Shown here: positions 57,011-64,000 of the stretch, one piece after another
How the letters are laid out: each line of letters opens with the position of its first letter
Numbering within the stretch: the stretch's first letter is position 1
Assembly (NCBI RefSeq): GCF_030445035.2
Contig: NC_080673.1
Span: 38,002,365-38,066,364, forward strand
Direction: 5' to 3'
Source: Dasypus novemcinctus
Taxonomy: Eukaryota > Chordata > Mammalia > Cingulata > Dasypodidae
Length of the DNA: 64,000 nucleotides
Translations under genes and position numbers: made by a program
The notes under the pieces: generated by a model
Seen by the model: the letters and a program-made list of their open reading frames with translations, nothing else
Told to the model about the DNA's origin: nothing
The model's database searches: none

Positions 57011-60000
57011 AGGAAAAAATGACAAATCCTAGTGGAAGGTTGGGGATGTAGGAGGAAACAAAGAGCAAAGGAAATTATAAATATGCAAATAGAAAATGGT
57101 AAATATAATGACAACTAGAAAAACTATCATAATTCAGTATTGTGGGGGTTAAAATATATAGGTCTTAAAAAAATAAAAAGCAAAAAAGAGAAAAAATATA
57201 TAGGTTTAAAATATATAAAAACACCAGTAATATAAAAACCAGAAGAGATAAAGAGGCTAAAGTTTACAGAGGTCCTTGCATTGTCTAGGAAGTAATGAAA
57301 GTAATAAATAACAATAGACTTTGATAAGTTAAGAATGCATATTGAAGTCTGTAGGGTAATCATTTAAAGAATTGTAAAGACAGTATAACTTACATAGCTA
57401 AGAGAAGAAGTGGTAAAAAATAGTCTATTAAAAACAAGGCAAGAAATGAGACAAGGGACACGGTGGAAAAAATATATATAATAGAAGAGACTGAATCCCA
57501 AGTATTATCAGTACATACATTCAATGCAAACCGATCAAACATTCCAAAGACAAATTTCAAATAAAAACAATAAGCAATAAAAATCTATATATTGCATAAA
57601 GGGGCTCATTTTCAGTCTAAGATATAAGAAAATGGAAGTAAAAAGATGGAAAAACATAACATGCAAACTCCAATCCAAAGAAAGCTTACAGGTTTATGTT
57701 AATTTCAGAGAAGAAAGACTTTAAGTCAGGAATGCATCACAAAAAATAGAATGACACAATACAATGATATAAGGTTTACTTCACAAGAAACATATAACAA
57801 TTTTAAATTTTTATGCCTCTAATACATACCCTCAAAATATATAAAGCAAAAATCTGACATACTAAAAGGAGAAAAAGATAAATCTACAATCATAATACGT
57901 GATTTTCATAACTTCTCTCAGTAAAAGACTGCTCTCAGATAGAATAAGTAGACTAATACCTACAAAAGATATACAAATTTGAATATTAACAAACTTGACC
58001 TAAAAGATATATTTATATATATAAAGTACAATGCAATTAACAACTGCAAACACATTTTTTAAGCACACATGGAGAATGTACTTTAATTGGACTCTTAAGA
58101 AAACCTAAAGGACTGAAAAAATACAAAGGATACTTTCTGATTATAGTAAAAAAAATCACAAAAATATAACAGCAAATACATAACTACAATAATCTCCATA
58201 TGTTTAGAAATTAAGGAATACCCTTGGGTTAAAAAGAGATCACATCAGAATATAAAAAATACCTTGAAATAAATAATTAAACAAATACATCAAAATGTGT
58301 TAGATGCAACTATAATCATAGAGGAAAATGAAAGGCTGAATTCACTAAACGCAGATACTTTTTAATTGATATCCCATATATTCAAAAAGGAAACATCAAT
58401 CTTACACAAACTCTCCCAGACAACAGTAAAAAAATTAAAACCTTCCAATTGCTGTTATAAAGAAAAGTATGGGCCAATATTACTAATAAAACATAGATGT
58501 AAAAAATCCTAAACAAAATATAAAACCAAATTAAACAAAAATTTTAAAGGATAATGCACCATAACCAAATTGGGTTTATTTCAGAAATACAAGGGCTGAT
58601 GTAACACTCAAACATCAATCAATCAATGCAATTCACCAGATTAAAAGAGTAACAGACAAAACAATAAAATCATCTAAATAGATGCAAAGATACATTTGAT
58701 AAAATTTATTGTCCTTTCATGACAAAAACCCTTAGCAAACTAGGAACAAAAGGAAATATCCTTAATGTGATAAAGGGCTTCTATAATAAATGCTACAGCA
58801 AACATCATACCTTAATGGAGAAATACTGAAATTTTACAAGGATGCCTTCTATCATTTGTATTCAAAGTTGGACAAGCGGTTCTAGCCGGTGCAACAAGGC
58901 AAGGAAAAGAAAAGTATAAGGATGGAAAGGAAGAAAAAAGCTCATTATTTGCAGTTCACATGATAGTGTATGTAGAAATTAAAAATAATCTAGAGTCAAA
59001 CCATTAGACTCAATAAGTAGTTTTATCCAATATGTAAAAACAATTTCATTTATATCTAACAGGAACAATTAGGAAACAAAAATAAAAGATGACCCCTTTT
59101 ACAATAGCATTGAAAAACATTAAACAGCTAATGAAAGATGCAGGATATATTTACACAGTAGGCTAAAGAATGTTTGAAAGAAATTAAAGAAAACCTAAAT
59201 AATTGGACAAATATATCATTTTGTGATCATGGATTAAAAGGTCAGATGCTGTTAAATTTCAATTCTTTACAAACTGAGGTACAGATTCAATTCAGTATTT
59301 ATCAAAGTCCCAATAGGATTTTCTTGGTAGAAATATACTGATTCTAATATTCATACGGAAATGCAAGGACCCAAAAAATCAAGATAATCATGAAGAAGGA
59401 ATAAAAAGTTGGAAGATATACTCTATCAAATATCAAGACTTTTTATAAAGCCATGTAACTAAGACAATGTGGAAGTGGTGCGAGGACAGACAGATTAATG
59501 GAATAGAATAGAGAATCCAGAATAAGGTACACATGCATGTATGAGTGTACAGGAGCATGTGTGTGTATACACACATACATGCTCTACACACACACACAGA
59601 ACCATGGACAAAGGACAGTCTTTTCAATAAATATTGCTAGATAAATGAATATCCATATTGTGGGGAAGAAAAGAACTTTGACATATACTTCACACTTTCA
59701 CTATAGGTAAAAGAGGTTTCTAGAAGATATTATAAGATATATATATATATATATTCATGGTCTCAAGGTAAGCAAAGATTTCTTAAACAGGATATAAATT
59801 GCAGCACTAACTTTAATAGAAAAGATTGATAAAATGAGCCATATTAAAATTAAGAACTTCTGTTCTTTTCAATGTATACAATTAAGAGAGAAGAAAAGCA
59901 GACACAAATTGGAAGAAGGTCTTTGTAACATACAAGGCCAACAAAGGGCTTGTATCTTAAGTAGTAAAGGGGAAAATAGACAATCCAATAAAATAAAAGG

Positions 60001-60778
60001 ACGAGAGACTTAAACAAGATAGACCCATCATCAAATGACATCCCAAGGGCTTATAATCCTATTAAAAGATGAGCAACATCATTAGTAATCAGTGATACAA
60101 AAATTATAATCTCAATGACATTATCAATGAAATACCAATATATACTAACTAGAATGTCCAAAATTAAAAAGAATGATCATACTCAATTGTTGGTAGCAAT
60201 GTGGGTCAACTGGAACTCCCATATACTACTAATGCATAACTTTAGAATACCGTTGACATTATTAACTAAACTTTTGACAACATGACCCTCTCACTCCTAT
60301 GTTCTCCATAGAAATGCATGCAAATAAGCATGATAAAATGTACAAGAACTTCCATAGAACCATTATTCAAATAGTCCCAAATATCGCTCAACAATAGAAA
60401 AAGCAAATTAATTTTTTCATTTCAATGGAATACTTCTATCAGTGAGAGCTAATTAACGACTTCTATATGCAACAACATGGATCATCTCACAAACAATGTT
60501 TATTGAAAGAGGCCAGACAAAAGCAGATAAAATGTTGTATAAACTTCGAAAACATTTAGAATTAATAAGTCAGAAGACTCGCTTTCTTTCTAAAGAGGGA
60601 AGGTATGACTGGGAGGGGTCATAGGAGAGCCTTCTGGGGTGCTGATGATAGTTTATGTCTGGACCTACGTAGCTGTAATCCAGATGTGGTCCCTTTGTGA
60701 TATCACTGAGTTTATACTTACGTTTGTGGACTTCTCCATTTGTATGTGATTTTACAATTTAAGTAAAAAAAAAAAAAA

Positions 60779-63529
60779 GGGAATACAACAGCTGTCATTG
60801 TGACATACATAAAGGAGAAAGTGGTAATTTATAATGACAAAAATAATAAAATCAATGATTATAATAAAATTGCTATGAAAAATAACATAAAAGAAAAATG
60901 AGATTTTCAAAACTCTAATAGTGATTTCATTAGAGATGTTAAATGGAATTATTATTAAATATGAAACAAGTCTTCTTTCCATAATGCCTTCACTATCTAC
61001 AACCTTTAATTTTAGAAGTACTTCTAAATTTTAATGAAGTCAAGGAGCGTAACAGGAAAAAAGCAGCAATTTTAATTATCTATAACAATTAAACTTTTGC
61101 TAGTATATAGAAGAGATAGTGATAATCAGAGCAAAATCAAAAGATATCAGCAGAATCTCAATTTACTGTCAAACACAGCTAAAACTGGTGCTTTAGCCCA
61201 ATTTAGTTTGCCATTTTATTGGCATCTTCCTGAGAGAAGCACCAATTGTTAATAAACATTCTGAGAAATCACTTCGAAAAGGATTGTTCAGTGATTAAGA
61301 CACAAGGAAAAGACTAGAGGAAAGAAATGTAGGAAAGTTGAGAATAAGAACAGTAAACTTCAAAGATCAGGGAGAGGATTTTTATCTGCTTTCCATGAAA
61401 TTGGAATCCTTAGATGTGTGATTTTTAGTCTTCTGTTATTACTCTTGGAATAAGAGTCAAAAGGAAGCTATATTATGTAAAAATTCCACTGCTAAGATTC
61501 TAATTTTCATTAATTTAAGATATTATGATTCTAGATGTTAGACTTATTCTATAAAGGTGAGAGGAAAAGTTTTCAAAGTCACTTAAACTCACTCTACAAG
61601 CATACACTATCTTTGAAAAGGATTTAAATGGTCTTCAGTTTGAGGAAGAATTTCCATATAAATTTACAAGTAAGTCATATGAAAGATGAAAAATTTCTTC
61701 AGACTCGCAAATAGATGCTATTCCTTCTTTAGAAGACAAAAAAAAAAAAATTATGTACAAGATTCCAGTGTATTCCAAACAAATGTACAGGATTCCAGTG
61801 AATTCCAAATAAGCGCGCTGCTATATTAGCATCCTGAATTTTCACATTTTTTTCCTGCTTCTAGGAAACTAAACTGAAAGGAAGAACACCATCTTTTCAG
61901 TCTAAACCTGTGTAGAAGAATGAAGAAATGCAATGCTAATATAAATCAACTTTAGAAATAACATATGAGGTATTGCCAATTATTTCCTATTTGTGAAACC
62001 TTATTCAAATGTTACAAATTATAGTAAATATAACTGGATTATGCAATGAATTTTTATAAAAGATCATAATGGCCAATAAATTTATAAATTGAAAAAACAT
62101 GATCAATTATATTCCATATCATATTTTGCTGATACAAATAAAAACAAAGGTTATATCAAATAATTTTTAAAAGGTACTACACAACCTTAACATTTTATTC
62201 TACCATGATCCAAATTAAATTACATAATAATAATCCATATGCCTCAGTCTGTACTTCAAGGATTTCCACTATTTGAAACACCAATTTCATTAGCATTTTC
62301 AAAACTATATACAGATAATTTCTACTTCAGTGAAATATATATACTATATCATTTACTGCCATTCATAATTTAATTGCCCCTGTGTCTATACCTGCTAACT
62401 CCAAATCTCAGTTACTTCTTTTCCATTTATTTCCTCTTTAGATCCTTTCTCTTTCTGCTCAAAGCACAGCCAAAATATATCTGTCCTAGAATCTATTTTT
62501 TTAACTCACAACATATAGGACACTTGCAATTATTTGAAAATTACTACTCACTGGGTGCTAAAGAAGGACACAGTACTGACCCATAGAACACACTACATTA
62601 CAACAACAAAAACAGACATGTGCAAAGTCCCGTGGCTTTATAACCTTGATGGATCAAAAATGTGTAACAGTAAATAAAGAGTAATATGAAAAGTACTAAA
62701 CTGTAGAGTAATACAGAAAAAGTCATTTTAAGTTACAGTGCCCATTAAGAAAACTTCAATGCAAGAGATAAGTAGATAAGAATGAATACAAAGTAAGTGG
62801 AACATTTATTCCCATCAAAGTGAAGCATAGGAGCATGGCAAGTTCAGATGATTCAAGCAAGAGGTATCTGTCCATGGTGGGGTAAGGCAGGGCCAAACAG
62901 AGTAAGAGAATGCATTTAGGGGAAATTATAAGAGCAAGCCCTTGTACGTTCCTGAGCAAGGAAATGACAGTGAAAAAACATAGACATATTGGGAATGATA
63001 AATTATAACGTTGAACTATGTACTGAGATATTTTGTGCATCAGAGAACAAAATGAAAGTACCAAGTAATTGGAGGCCAAGAAATAGATATAAACCACCTT
63101 TGCCTGTCTGAAAGTCTGTTGAGCAACTGGACGGTGGAAAAAAAATTTTAATTGGCCACCTTGACACGTATGCTATTGGCTGACAATGCTTATACTAGAG
63201 TAAACTTAAAAATTCCAAAGCTACCTTATAAACAAGATATGTTCACAAAATCTTTCTAACTTAGAATGTCTCATTTAGGATTCAGCCAGGTGTCTCAGGT
63301 GCACAATACATTGAAGGGGTCTGATGGATGGCTTGTAGGAGTAGTAAAGCCAAAACTATCTCTGAAAAGGAAGTAAAGCACTCCTAGAAATAAACTTCAT
63401 TTCACTATATATTAATTTTTAGAATAATTTGCCAATAGTATTTCACAAGTCCACAGTCTGTTATCAAATGTTTAACATTAGAGATGGGCCGATTTTTCAT
63501 TGAAATCATGAGAAGTTACTAGGATTAGA
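60779..63529. other. Unassigned AT-rich DNA
   Basis: No gene supported. Frames at 60752-60982, 62374-62586 and 62756-63097 are AT-rich chance frames. A short direct repeat, 'gattccagtg' plus 'attccaaa', occurs at 61761 and 61792. Confidence 0.4.
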
Positions 63530-63735
63530 AGTTAAAAGCACAGGATTTCACCTCTTAGATTACTATGGGGTCGTGGGCAAATTACATAACCTACTGAAGT
63601 CTCAGTTTCTTCACTGGTAAATAAAATTTTTAAAAGGAGAAACTAAAATAATACCTACCCAGAAGAATTATGAGGATAATGTATTATGTAAAGGAATTTA
63701 GCACAATACCCTAACATATAATAAGTGCTGAAAGA
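63530..63735 (+). repeat. MIR SINE
   Basis: A good plus-strand MIR: 'gtcgtgggcaaattacataa', 'ctcagtttcttcactggtaa', 'gaattatgaggataatgta' and 'aacatataataagtgctgaa' appear in order. Confidence 0.85.
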
Positions 63736-63819
63736 ATCTTTATTACTACTAATAATATTTTATTATTATATGATTGGAAACTGGCATCTGGAGTTTTTCT
63801 GAGTAAATAGTATTCTATA

Positions 63820-64000
63820 ACCCTTAAATGGCACTTTACAGCATAAAGGTACAATTCTGGGCCTATTACATTTTAATTCATTTAACACACATAATTACCC
63901 TATGAGATAAATCTGTTATCATCTCCATCTTACAGATAAAGTAATGAAAGTATAGATTAATATCTTTCCCAAAGTCAGATATCTAGAAAGTAATGAAGCT
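63820..64000 (-). repeat. MIR SINE, runs to the window edge
   Basis: Minus orientation: 'taattaccctatgagataaa', 'atctccatcttacagataaa' and 'tttcccaaagtcagatatct' match the reverse MIR order. Confidence 0.7.

Larger units (their letters stand above)
55440..60778 (+). mobile_element. Old, strongly diverged L1 copy
   Basis: Plus orientation. ORF1-like sequence lies at 55560-56050 ('agagcaacagaaacaagagg'). Diverged ORF2 follows from about 57460, with 'ccaaattgggtttatttcag' and 'aatacaagggctgatgtaac' (58565-58603) marking the reverse-transcriptase region. The 3' UTR ends in poly-A at 60763-60777. A SINE and a hAT element lie inside. Stops are everywhere. The left boundary is approximate. Confidence 0.7.

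Noticed and set aside
62756..63097. A 113-codon minus-strand frame with hydrophobic stretches
   Set aside because: No recognisable domain, no splice signals and AT-rich chance composition. It could be tested by conservation but cannot be supported here.

Overview
This window is vertebrate nuclear DNA, almost certainly from an armadillo (Xenarthra, probably Dasypus). The main evidence is repeated copies of a tRNA-derived SINE with the head 'acttggcccagtggtt' and a long GC-rich body. This is the DAS-SINE type described from the nine-banded armadillo, and eight or more long copies lie here in both orientations. There is no bacterial or phage gene content, no operon and no CRISPR array. Nearly every longer open frame is an accident of a repeat. 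I found no undescribed biological system. The interest lies in the architecture of nested retrotransposons and in one unusual fold-back insertion.

Layout. 1-1375: mostly unassigned DNA with one L2-like fragment. 1376-6594: truncated L1-type retroposons in both orientations, nested in one another, with two DAS-type SINEs and an LTR-like fragment. 6595-12420: unassigned DNA with weak L2-like remnants and a DAS-SINE. 12420-31330: an old L1 3' end split by one ERV-L-like provirus (12636-31027), which was itself bloated by later L1, L1-3'-UTR-type and SINE insertions. 31340-41720: minus-strand L1 elements with nested SINEs, an L1-3'-UTR-type fragment and a solo class I-like LTR. 42000-55440: a repeat-poor block with MIR and old L1 fragments. 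It holds two candidate minus-strand exons of an unidentified host gene, plus a young retroposon insertion that makes a long palindrome. 55440-60780: an old plus-strand L1 with a SINE and a hAT transposon in it. 60780-64000: unassigned intronic or intergenic DNA ending in MIR copies.

How the parts relate. The nesting gives a relative time order: old L1, then ERV-L provirus, then L1, then L1-3'-UTR-type element, then near-full-length L1, then DAS-SINE. Target-site duplications support several of the joins: 5 bp around the provirus, 10 bp around an L1-3'-UTR-type copy, 12 bp around a twin-primed copy, 11-15 bp around DAS-SINEs, 4 bp around the solo LTR and 8 bp around the hAT element. No transposable-element open reading frame in the window is intact. 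The only plausible host coding sequence is a 65-residue C-terminal exon near 45.1-45.3 kb on the minus strand, whose gene I could not name.
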